The notes under the pieces are model-generated. The model was not told where the DNA came from, did not search any database, and saw only the letters and a list, made by a program, of their open reading frames with translations. 23,169 nt of DNA from an uncultured Collinsella sp. (GTDB lineage Bacteria; Actinomycetota; Coriobacteriia; Coriobacteriales; Coriobacteriaceae), in the NCBI GenBank assembly GCA_900546105.1, contig URBP01000024.1, positions 1 to 23,169 of the forward strand, read 5' to 3'. Positions 13,617-21,800 of the stretch are shown here, piece by piece. Position 1 is the first letter of the stretch, and each line of letters begins with the position of its first letter. The position numbers were made by a program, and so were the translations under genes.

Positions 13617-15488
13617 ATGATTGAGCTGCTCAGGCGTTTTGGTGGTAAGTTTCGCCGATATATGGTGATTGGCCCTGCGTGCAAGTTGATCGAAGTGATC
13701 TTTGACCTGCTTACGCCGCTGGTGATTGCCCAGATGATCGATAAAGGTATCGGTGCGCACGACGTGAGTGCCGTCGTCCACTACGGCATGGTGCTCGCCG
13801 CCATGGCTGTGATCGGCATCTCGTTTACGCTCGTTTGCCAAAAGATGGCGGCGCTCACCTCGCAGGGCATGGGCACCGACATTCGCGGCGCGCTCTACGA
13901 GCACATCAACAAGCTGAGCTATGCCGAGCTCGATCGCTTTGGCACGCCGTCGCTCATCACGCGCATTACCAACGACGTCAACCAGGTGCAGCTCGCCGTG
14001 GCGCTGGGCGTGCGCATGCTCATCCGCTGGCCCTTCCTGGCGGTGGGCTCCATGGTCGCGGCCCTTGCCATCGACCTTAAGCTCGGCATTATCTTTTTGA
14101 TTTGCACGCCCGCCATTGGCCTGGTGTTTTGGTTTGTCATGGCGCGCTGCATTCCCTACTACAAGCAGCTGCAGGCAAAGCTCGATCGCATCGCGCTTAT
14201 CTGCCGCGAAGGTCTTTCGGGCGCCCGCGTGGTTCGCGCCTTCGTGCGCGAGGACCACGAGCGCGAGCGCTTTGCCCAAGCCGCCGACGATCAGGCCAAT
14301 ACCGCCATCGCGGTGGGCAAGCTCTCGTCGATTCTCAATCCCGTCACGTTTTTGGTGATGAACCTGGGCGTGTGTGCCATCCTGTGGGTGGGCGGCATCC
14401 AGGTCAACATGGGCGAGCTCACGCAGGGCCAGGTCATGGCGTTTGTGAACTACATGACGCAGACCCTCACCTCCATCGTGTATGTCGCCAACCTGGTCGT
14501 GGTCTTTACCAAGGCGAGCGCCAGCGCGTCGCGCATCAACGAGGTGCTCAATTGCGTGCCGAGCATCACCGACGAGGACAACGAGCCGGTCGCACTGCCC
14601 GAGCCGAGCGCGACGGGCAATGCCGCTCCGGTCCCCGCGCTGAGCTTTGACCATGCGAGCTTCTCGTTTGGCGCCGGCGCGGCCAATGCTGTCAACGATG
14701 TGACGCTGGAACTCCCGCTGGGCAAGACGCTCGGCATTATCGGCGGTACGGGCAGCGGTAAGTCCACGCTCGTCTCGCTTATCCCGCGCCTGTACGATGC
14801 GGGCACCGGCAGTGTGAGCGTGATGGGCTCCGACGTGCGCGCTTGGCCGCTCGACCAACTGCGCCACGTGGTCGCGACCGTCCCGCAGCGCGCGTCGCTG
14901 GTGAGCGGCACCATCCGCAGCAACCTGACCTGGCGCGACGAGGCGGCAACCGACGAGGAGCTCTGGGCAGCGCTCGATATGGCGCAGGCCAGCGAGTTCG
15001 TGCGCAACAAGCCGCAGGGCCTCGACGCCCCGGTCGAGGCGGGCGGTAAGAACTTCAGCGGCGGTCAGCGCCAGCGCCTGACCATCGCGCGCGCCCTGGT
15101 GGGCTCGCCACAGGTCCTGATCATGGATGACTCTGCCTCGGCGCTCGACTTTAAGACCGACGCGGCGCTTCGCCATGCCATCCGCGAGCGCAGCGTGCGC
15201 GGTGCCGCCGAGGGCGGGCTGCCGCTGACGACGGTGATCGTGAGCCAGCGCGTCTCGACCGTGCGCGACGCCGACATGATCTGCGTACTCGACCACGGCT
15301 CGGTTGCAGGCCTGGGCACGCATGACGAGCTCTACGCAACCTGTCAGCTCTACCGCGAAATCTGTCAGTCGCAGCTTCGCCGCGAGGAGCTCGAGGGCCA
15401 ACAGGGGAGTGCGGCGCCCGCGTCCGTTTCAAGTCCCGCATCCGCCCCGGCTGCCCCGGCATCCACTTGCGCAAAGGAGGGCTGCTAG
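13617..15488 (+). CDS. ABC exporter half-transporter, subunit with degenerate ATP site
   Basis: This encodes 623 residues of a membrane-bound type IV (type I exporter fold) half-transporter. The start at 13617 has AGGGAG nine bases upstream; in-frame TTG (13584) and GTG (13590) starts are possible but lack a site. Six membrane segments occupy about residues 20-300. The nucleotide-binding domain shows Walker A GGTGSGKS with Lys382, a Q-loop at VPQRAS, signature FSGGQ (480-484), and Walker B LIMDDS with Asp505 where the catalytic Glu is expected. Gln544 replaces the switch His (VIVSQRVS). This Asp/Gln pattern marks the degenerate-site subunit of heterodimeric exporters such as TM287/288 and BmrCD. 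The C-terminal tail of about 30 residues is rich in Ala, Pro and Ser. The partner gene follows directly. Likely cargo is a drug, lipid or peptide; the sequence does not say which. Confidence 0.9.
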   Translation: MIELLRRFGGKFRRYMVIGPACKLIEVIFDLLTPLVIAQMIDKGIGAHDVSAVVHYGMVLAAMAVIGISFTLVCQKMAALTSQGMGTDIRGALYEHINKLSYAELDRFGTPSLITRITNDVNQVQLAVALGVRMLIRWPFLAVGSMVAALAIDLKLGIIFLICTPAIGLVFWFVMARCIPYYKQLQAKLDRIALICREGLSGARVVRAFVREDHERERFAQAADDQANTAIAVGKLSSILNPVTFLVMNLGVCAILWVGGIQVNMGELTQGQVMAFVNYMTQTLTSIVYVANLVVVFTKASASASRINEVLNCVPSITDEDNEPVALPEPSATGNAAPVPALSFDHASFSFGAGAANAVNDVTLELPLGKTLGIIGGTGSGKSTLVSLIPRLYDAGTGSVSVMGSDVRAWPLDQLRHVVATVPQRASLVSGTIRSNLTWRDEAATDEELWAALDMAQASEFVRNKPQGLDAPVEAGGKNFSGGQRQRLTIARALVGSPQVLIMDDSASALDFKTDAALRHAIRERSVRGAAEGGLPLTTVIVSQRVSTVRDADMICVLDHGSVAGLGTHDELYATCQLYREICQSQLRREELEGQQGSAAPASVSSPASAPAAPASTCAKEGC

Positions 15489-17348
15489 ATGAACCCGTAT
15501 ACTTCTTCCGGTTCGGTCGCCACGATGACGGCCAACGTGTCCGGTAACGATAACCTCAACGACTTGGGCGACGGTCCGCGCCAGCCCGGCGATCCCGAGC
15601 GCTATCCCGTGGGCGCGGTAACGCGCCGCCTGATGGGCTACGTCCGTCCGCACCGTATTTCGTTTACGGCGTCGTTTGTGAGCGCCGCTATCTCGGTGAT
15701 TCTGCAGCTCTACACGCCTATCCTTATCGGCGAGGGTATCGACCTGATCGTTGCCGCGGGCCAGGTGGATTTCGATGCACTGCTGCCGCTCGTTACCAAG
15801 CTCGCGATTGTCATTGTAGGTGCTGCGGCCTTCCAGTGGCTGCAGGGCTATTGCGTCAACCGCCTGTCCTACGAAACGGTGCGCGACATGCGCGTGGAGG
15901 CGAGCGACAAGCTCAGCCATATGCCGCTCAGCTTTATCGACAGTCACGCCCACGGCGACCTTATGAGCCGCGTGGTCAACGACGTCGATCAGGTGGGCGA
16001 CGGTCTACTGCAGGGCTTCACGCAGCTTTTCACCGGCGTTATCACCATCGTGGGCACGCTTGCGTTTATGCTCTCCATCAACCTGACCATGACGCTCGTG
16101 GTGGTGCTCGTCACGCCGCTTTCCATTTTTGCAGCCGGCGCCATCGCCAAGCTCTCCAACAAAAGCTTTACGGCACAGCAGCGTATTCAAGGGCAGCTCG
16201 GTGGTCATATCGAGGAGTACGTAGGCGAGCAAAAGCTCGTGGACGCCTTCGCCTACGGCCCGCACGCCCAGCAGCGCTTCGATGCCCTCAATGCCGAGCT
16301 CTACACCGTGGGCGAGCGCGCGCAGTTTATGGGTTCGCTCTCCAACCCCGGCACGCGCTTTATCAATAACATCATCTATGCCGTGGTCGCTGTGATCGGC
16401 TGTGTGGGCGTGATCACGGGCGTGCCCGTGGCACTCACGGTGGGCGGCGTGCAGATCTTTTTGTCCTATGCCAACCAGTACACCAAGCCGTTCAACGAGG
16501 TCACCAACGTCATTACGCAGATCCAGACGGCGTATGCCTCGGCGCGCCGCATGTTCGCGCTGCTCGATGCACGCGAGCAGGAGCCCGACGCGTCGGACGC
16601 CGTGGAACTTGCTGCCCCGCAGGGTGAGGTCGCCTTTGAACATGTGGACTTTAGCTACGTGCCTGACCGCAAGCTGCTGCAGGATATCTGCATTGAGGCT
16701 AAGCCCGGCATGCGCTTTGCCCTGGTCGGTCCCACGGGCTGCGGCAAGACGACGCTCATCAACTTGCTGCTGCGGTTTTACGATATCGATGCCGGACGCA
16801 TCATGGTCGATGGCAAGTCCTCGCGTGACTACACACGGGCGAGCCTGCGCCGCGCCTTTGGCATGGTGCTGCAGGACACTTGGCTGTTCGAGGGCACGGT
16901 AGCGGACAACATCGCTTACGGTTGCCCGGATGCCACGCGCGAGCAGGTTATCGAGGCGGCCAAGCGCGCGCATGCGCATAAGTTTATCGTGCAGCTGCCC
17001 GACGGCTACGATACGGTGATCGGCGAGGACGGCGGCACGTTTAGCCAAGGTCAAAAACAGCTGCTGTGCATCGCGCGCGTCATGCTCACCGACCCGGCGA
17101 TTCTGCTGCTGGACGAGGCAACGTCGAGCATCGATACCCGCACCGAGCTGCAGGTTCAAGCGGCATTCGACGAGCTCATGGCAGGTCGCACAAGCTTTGT
17201 CGTGGCGCACCGCCTGAGCACCATCCGCAACGCCGACTGCATTCTGGTGATGCGCGACGGCCAGATTATCGAGCGGGGCACACACGACGAGCTGCTGGCG
17301 GCAGACGGCTTCTACGCCGAACTCTACCGCAGCCAATTCGCCCAGTGA
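15489..17348 (+). CDS. ABC exporter half-transporter, subunit with consensus catalytic residues
   Basis: This encodes 619 residues. The ATG directly abuts the TAG of the preceding gene, and AAAGGAGGG at 15473-15481 gives an ideal ribosome binding site, so the two are translationally coupled. An N-terminal extension of about 45 polar residues precedes six membrane segments (about 55-330). The nucleotide-binding domain has Walker A GPTGCGKT with Lys420, Q-loop VLQDTW, and Walker B LLLDEATSS with catalytic Glu543. The switch His574 lies in VVAHRLSTI. Its signature is FSQGQ (SQGQ at 519-522) instead of SGGQ. In the sandwich dimer this deviant signature faces the degenerate Walker site of the partner, while its own intact Walker motifs face the partner's SGGQ. 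One full and one degenerate ATP site result, as known for heterodimeric multidrug exporters. Confidence 0.92.
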   Translation: MNPYTSSGSVATMTANVSGNDNLNDLGDGPRQPGDPERYPVGAVTRRLMGYVRPHRISFTASFVSAAISVILQLYTPILIGEGIDLIVAAGQVDFDALLPLVTKLAIVIVGAAAFQWLQGYCVNRLSYETVRDMRVEASDKLSHMPLSFIDSHAHGDLMSRVVNDVDQVGDGLLQGFTQLFTGVITIVGTLAFMLSINLTMTLVVVLVTPLSIFAAGAIAKLSNKSFTAQQRIQGQLGGHIEEYVGEQKLVDAFAYGPHAQQRFDALNAELYTVGERAQFMGSLSNPGTRFINNIIYAVVAVIGCVGVITGVPVALTVGGVQIFLSYANQYTKPFNEVTNVITQIQTAYASARRMFALLDAREQEPDASDAVELAAPQGEVAFEHVDFSYVPDRKLLQDICIEAKPGMRFALVGPTGCGKTTLINLLLRFYDIDAGRIMVDGKSSRDYTRASLRRAFGMVLQDTWLFEGTVADNIAYGCPDATREQVIEAAKRAHAHKFIVQLPDGYDTVIGEDGGTFSQGQKQLLCIARVMLTDPAILLLDEATSSIDTRTELQVQAAFDELMAGRTSFVVAHRLSTIRNADCILVMRDGQIIERGTHDELLAADGFYAELYRSQFAQ

Positions 17349-17388
17349 GCAAGCCCGTGGGGCTAATTAATCAATCGACAGACGGTGG

Positions 17389-17416
17389 TTTACATCTGTC
17401 ACGTTAGTACTAAGAT
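17389..17416 (+). promoter_or_regulatory. Candidate promoter of the flavodoxin gene with operator-like dyads
   Basis: TTTACA (17389-17394, five of six) and TAAGAT (17411-17416, four of six) are 16 bases apart, placing the start of transcription near 17423. The -35 is overlapped by TACATCTGTC (17391-17400), which fits seven of the eight fixed bases of the TACAnnTGTA dyad known for BlaI/CopY-type repressors. A separate pair GACAGA (17377-17382) and TCTGTC (17395-17400) flanks the -35. Downstream, CTAAT and ATTAG (17423-17427 and 17435-17439) form a further small dyad. Confidence 0.5.
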
Positions 17417-17475
17417 ATTCATCTAATAAATTGCATTAGTGGCTTTAGTTTTGGGGGAAACGAGGCAACGTGACT

Positions 17476-18027
17476 ATGACGTGCTCTTTGGTGGTTAACA
17501 GCAAGAGCGGTAATACCAGGATGGTTTCGGGCGCGATCAAGCGCGCTCTGCAGGCTGCGGGCGTTGAGTTTGTCCATGCCGCGGCGTTGAGCGACGATGC
17601 GGATGCAGATCAGGTTGCGCTCGAGGCGCAGGGCGCCTGCGCGGCCGACATGGTGCTCGTCGGTTTTTGGTGCGACAAGGGCGCGTGCACGCCTTCGGTC
17701 GCGGCGTTGCTCTCCGCCTTGCACGGCAAGCGCGTGTTCCTGTTTGGCACCTGCGGCTTTGGGGCCGACCAGAGCTATTACCAGCAGATTATCGACCGCG
17801 TAACCTCCAATTTGGCCAATGATGCCGAGCTTGCGGGCTGGGCGATGTGTCAGGGTAAGATGGGCCCTGCGGTCAAACAGCGCTACGAGGCCATGCTCGA
17901 GCAAGATCCCGACAACGCCCGATTTAAGATGCTGCTCGACAACTGGGTTGCCGCGAAGGACCATCCCACCAAGGAAGATCTGGACAACATGGCGGCGGCG
18001 GCCAAGAAGGCCGTGCTGGGGGAGTAG
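17476..18027 (+). CDS. Flavodoxin-family protein (BilS-like)
   Basis: This encodes 183 residues from the ATG at 17476; a GTG at 17470 would add two residues, and the GAGG at 17462-17465 fits neither perfectly. The FMN phosphate loop is visible as NSKSGNT near the N-terminus, followed by a Rossmann-like alternation. VGFWCDKGACTP and FLFGTCGFG are the other two loops expected around the flavin. The ending with CQGKMGPAVKQRYEAM and an acidic C-terminal helix resembles, from memory, the flavodoxin-like BilS proteins found with bilirubin reductase in gut anaerobes. No bilR neighbour is present, so the role is open: it probably carries electrons in the cytoplasm. The two Cys in the FWCDKGAC loop are unusual. 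It is a single gene with its own promoter and terminator. Confidence 0.85.
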   Translation: MTCSLVVNSKSGNTRMVSGAIKRALQAAGVEFVHAAALSDDADADQVALEAQGACAADMVLVGFWCDKGACTPSVAALLSALHGKRVFLFGTCGFGADQSYYQQIIDRVTSNLANDAELAGWAMCQGKMGPAVKQRYEAMLEQDPDNARFKMLLDNWVAAKDHPTKEDLDNMAAAAKKAVLGE

Positions 18028-18069
18028 CTCCCATCGCTGACGGCGGTCGGTCCATCTTTCTAAATGAAA

Positions 18070-18198
18070 CGTCCTCCCGGGCGTCGGGGCACGAAGTTCC
18101 CTGCTCTACAGTCCTGCGCAAGACGAAGGCCACATTAAGTGGCCTTCTTTGCGTGCGGAACTCGCGATGAACTTCGTGCCCCGCCGTTCGGGAGGACG
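18070..18198. repeat. 129-bp element with 30-bp terminal inverted repeats
   Basis: The arms 18070-18099 and 18169-18198 are complementary at 27 of 30 positions; mismatches cluster at positions 11, 12 and 15 of the arm. Inside lies the terminator hairpin 18125-18147, whose stem can be extended imperfectly by GCGCAA and TTTGCG. No coding potential is seen and no target-site duplication is obvious at the ends. It could be a small non-autonomous mobile element, a structured RNA, or a complex terminator of the flavodoxin gene. Confidence 0.75.
18125..18150 (+). terminator. Terminator hairpin of the flavodoxin gene
   Basis: GAAGGCCAC (18125-18133), loop ATTAA and GTGGCCTTC (18139-18147) form a perfect 9-bp stem followed by TTT. 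It lies about 100 bases past the flavodoxin stop codon. A hairpin with the same stem sequence occurs at the far right of the window (23124-23146). Confidence 0.75.
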
Positions 18199-18258
18199 CC
18201 TCTTTATTGATGGGAGGCCTGATAGGTCGATGGTTCCGTGCCCGGATGCGTCCAAAGT

Positions 18259-18705
18259 GGGACGGGCTTTCCGGATGGGCAGGCTTTCGAAAAATGCGTC
18301 CCGGAATTTGCCTTTGGAATGGGACGTAGTTTCCCGTTGAGGTGCTTTGCGGAAAGTGCATCCCACTCTGGGCGGTCGAAGTGGGACACACTTTCCCAAA
18401 GGCGCTCCAACGGGAAATTGCGTCCCATTATTCGGTCAAGAAACGGGATGCATTTTCCCAATGAGAGCAAAACCGGAAAATGCATCCCACAATCAGCCCT
18501 CAAAGTGGGACGCCGTTTCCCAATGAGGCTCAAGCGGAAAATGCATCCCGGAATTTGCGCTCAAAGTGGGATGCGGTTTCCGGTTGAGGGTCTAAGGGGA
18601 AAGTGCGTCCCAGAATCGACGCTTGAAATGGGATGCAGTTTCCCGATGAGGCACTCGACGGAAAATACATCCCAGAAATGGCCTTTGAGCTGGGATAAGA
18701 TTTCC
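18259..18705. repeat. Array 1: seven and a half tandem 62-bp palindromic units
   Basis: Units begin at 18259, 18321, 18383, 18445, 18507, 18568 and 18630, a spacing of 62 bases (once 61); a half unit begins at 18692. Each unit has a left arm near GGGAYGCANTTTCC, a loop of about 16 bases often containing ATGAGG, and a right arm near GGAAAATGCATCCC. A connecting stretch of about 18 bases resembles GAATnnGCnCTCAAAGT. In the unit at 18445 the two 14-base arms are perfectly complementary; in others they differ by several bases in the centre while the ends stay fixed. Open reading frames through this stretch are by-products of the repeat. No gene lies in 18028-18828. Confidence 0.92.
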
Positions 18706-18724
18706 GCGGCATCTCGGATTCTCA

Positions 18725-18797
18725 AAAATGAGACACGCCGTTGGCGAAAATGAGACACGTGATATCGGGCATCGGACGTATCATTTGCAAAAATGAG
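18725..18797. repeat. Short repeats AAAATGAGACACG, possible IS end remnant
   Basis: AAAATGAGACACG occurs at 18725-18737 and again at 18747-18759, 22 bases apart; a shorter copy AAAATGAGTCC begins at 18790. They replace the right half of the last 62-bp unit. Multiple short repeats at this spacing, reading GTGTCTCATTTT on the minus strand, recall the terminal repeats of IS21-family elements. No transposase is present, so this is only a possible remnant. Confidence 0.45.
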
Positions 18798-18828
18798 TCC
18801 ACTCCACTCGAGTAAAGCGAGGTCCCTC

Positions 18829-21800
18829 ATGTACGTTCCACACTCCCGTATCCGTAGGCTGTCGAAAATCCCGCTTGTTGGGACGGCGGCGCTTGCTGCG
18901 TTGATCGCCACGAGCGTCGCCTGCTTCACGGCCACGCCCCAGGTTGCCCAGGCGGCAGACGCGCCCGCAATCACCGATATGACCGAGCAGGATTATCAAG
19001 CCCTGGGTCTGGGCACGAGCGAGGACATTCCGGCCGATACCGTTGGCCCCTATTCCACTGATACCCCCACGACGTTTGCCACGCGCAGCGAGGTCTATAT
19101 GGCAGCTAACGGTAGCCATGGCAATCGCTACACTCTGCGCGACAAGCTCGAGAACGTCGAGCGCGGTGACATTGGCGGCAGCAGCAAACTCACCGATGGC
19201 TATGGAAGTGTGTGGGGCGCCGCAAAGTTCTGGCAAAACGTCAACAACTTCGATACGAACAGCGATCTCTACAAGCATAGCGACTACGGTGGCGGCACCT
19301 GGTCGTACCTAAGCAACAATGAGTCCTCAACAGTACTCGCCAACGACAACAACGGTTTCTCGGGCATTCACGCCACGAGTGTTGAGTTCTGCAGCGACGC
19401 CAGCACGGGCAAAAAGAGCCGCGTTGCCGAGCTCCGTGCCTACGGCGACAGTTCCTCCACGACGATTGACGGCAAGTCATACGCCGGAAAGGTTGAGCTG
19501 GTCCTCTACTCGTTTAGCAACGGGCGTACGCGCACTCTCGACACACACCTGCCGGTGACGGTCAACACTAATATGATGTACGAAGGCCGTTTTAAGTACC
19601 TGGATGCCGGTTACCTGCAAGAGCACGACGCCGTCTTTGATGTCGAGGCGGGCGATGTCGATGGCGACGGCGTCGACGAGCTTTTTGTCTACGCGGGCTG
19701 CTATGTCGACGAGAACGGCGTGCGCAAGGCTGTAGTCGACATGTATGACTTGGAGGGCGGCAACTGGAAGCAAAGCGTCGTCAAGATCGATGCCGGTAAC
19801 GCCGCGGACTACACCACGCACAACAAGGGCGGGAACGACTCCTGGACGCAGCTTCAGTCAGCTCCTGTCGTTTCGCTAGCGGCCGGCGACCTCGATCGCG
19901 ATTTTTGCGATGACCTCGCCATCGTGGTCTCGGCACCCTACGGCAAGAAGAATATTGATAAGTCGACCCATTGCGAGCTGTTTTCGTGGGATGCATCCAA
20001 GGGTGCGCTCGTCCATGTCGATGCTCTGGGCGACGCGGGCGCAATCTCCCTCTCCGCGAACGGCAAGACCATGGTCGCTGCGAATGCGACGTTCGGCACG
20101 TTTGCCGCCTACGATGAAGAAGGAAAGAAGACGGGTGAAACCGTCACGGGCCTTATTCTTGCGGGCTATGACTGGCAACGCAGCGCTTTTGATTACGGCG
20201 CTTCTGACGGCAGCAAGGGGCTGTACGGCGCGCTGTACCGCTACGCGTATTTTGACTCGGAGTCTGGCGAGTTCAAGCTTTCCGATTGCAAGGAATACAG
20301 AGACGGGCTCCTCGCCTCCTATGGGCTGATGCATGTGCCCAACAGCGCATGGAAGGATAGCGCTCAGGATAAGCGCTATCCGTGCACCTTGGCGCCTATT
20401 GCCCTTGCCACTGCCAACCTTGACGGCCTGTCCGAGCAGCTGGCGGTCGACGAGGTGCTCGTGGGCGGCGATGTGTTCCGCGACTTTGCCTGCAACACGG
20501 CACAGAGCGGGGCTCAGGGCTTGGGGTCCATGGTCGGAACCATGAGCATGAGCGGTCAGCAATACAACAGCAGCAACAAGCATGACCACAAGGGTATAGA
20601 GCAGGTGTGGATCAGCGACGTCAAGGCGGGCAGCGTCTCGGGTTCGGACCGCTATAACGAGAGCTTTATCGCCGTGGTGGGCAAGCACCGCGACGAGGAC
20701 CTGCGCAAGAACGATGACTACTATTGGATGACCGCCTCGCATTTTTCGCTCGACGAGAACGGAAAGGTGCGCCGCGGCGAGGAGCAGGTGATTAGCGAGA
20801 GCAACCGTCGCGGCACTACCTATGGCACATTTATCTCGCTCGCGCTGCCCGATGTCGACAACGACAGCGTCAAGATTACGTACAAGGACCGCTACAAGGT
20901 CTATACCAACCCGCGCGTGCTTGCCGTGCTGCAGGATGCGCCCTATGTTGAGGATCTGGAGCAGGCATACGGCTATCTGGTGTTGGGCGGCACGTCATAC
21001 GGAGAGGAAAAGGGCACGGGGACATCCCAGGGCTATACCATTGGCGCCGAGTTGGGCGTTGCCGTCGAGGTGCAGACCGGTCCGCCCCTGGTCGCGATGA
21101 ATGCTTCAGTCGATTTTGCCGCCGAGGGATGCTATGACTACCGGAGCGAGCGCACGGTCAGCGCAAGCGTAAGCTATGAGTCGCATGCCGGCGAGGGTGA
21201 CAAGGCCGTGCTCTACACGATTCCGATGGTCTATTACGAGTATGAGATCGAAAATGAGGAAACTGGTGGCAAGGGCGTGATGGCGGCGCCCGTGTCGCTC
21301 GGCGCGCAGACCTCGGTCGTTAATGTCGAGGCCTATGACCGCATTGCCAAACAGCACAATATGACGCCGCTCAGCTACTTTTTGACCAACCGGTCGGGAG
21401 AACCCGGAACCTATCAAACGACGCTCAACGGCGAGACTCCCGTTGGGGATTCCTTTGGCCTGGGCAAGCCTGGCGTAACGCGCGCCTACACGCACGATGG
21501 GTTTAACGGCGCCGCCGCGCAGTCGGGGGCGAGCATTGAGCAGACCATCGAAGTCGAGGAGGGCAAGGAGCAGGAGCTCGAGCTCGGCTTGACGCTGAAC
21601 GGCAGCGTTGTCATGGGCGCGAAGCTCGCAAAGCACGAGTTGTTTGGCGGCCTGTGCTTTGGTGCCAACGCCGGCTTTACTACGGGTAACTCCTCGAGTG
21701 AATCGACCGAATACGGCGGCACCGTCGACAACCTGCCCGAGGCCGCGCAGGGCAAGTACGGTTTTGTGTGGCGTCTGGGCGTCAACGCGGTGGATGTCGA

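Noticed and set aside
13572..15401. Minus-strand open frame of 609 codons opposite the first ABC gene
   Set aside because: The sense strand encodes a complete ABC transporter with all motifs; the antisense product is low-complexity and rich in His, Arg and Ala. The minus frames at 16005-17336 and 21106-22326 are rejected for the same reason.
18259..18705. CRISPR array
   Set aside because: The period is regular and the units palindromic, but the stretches between arms are conserved instead of unique, arm centres vary, and there are no cas genes or leader.
18238..18753. 171-codon plus-strand frame through the 62-bp repeats, and minus frames 17924-18391 and 18204-18533
   Set aside because: They are open only because the repeated sequence happens to lack stops; the products are diverged repeats rich in Arg, Ser, Pro and Gly, with no ribosome binding site.
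18793..18828. ATG at 18793 as start of the FG-GAP/FN3 protein
   Set aside because: It lies within a repeated AAAATGAG motif without a ribosome binding site; the ATG at 18829 has GAGG at proper spacing and leads straight into the signal peptide.
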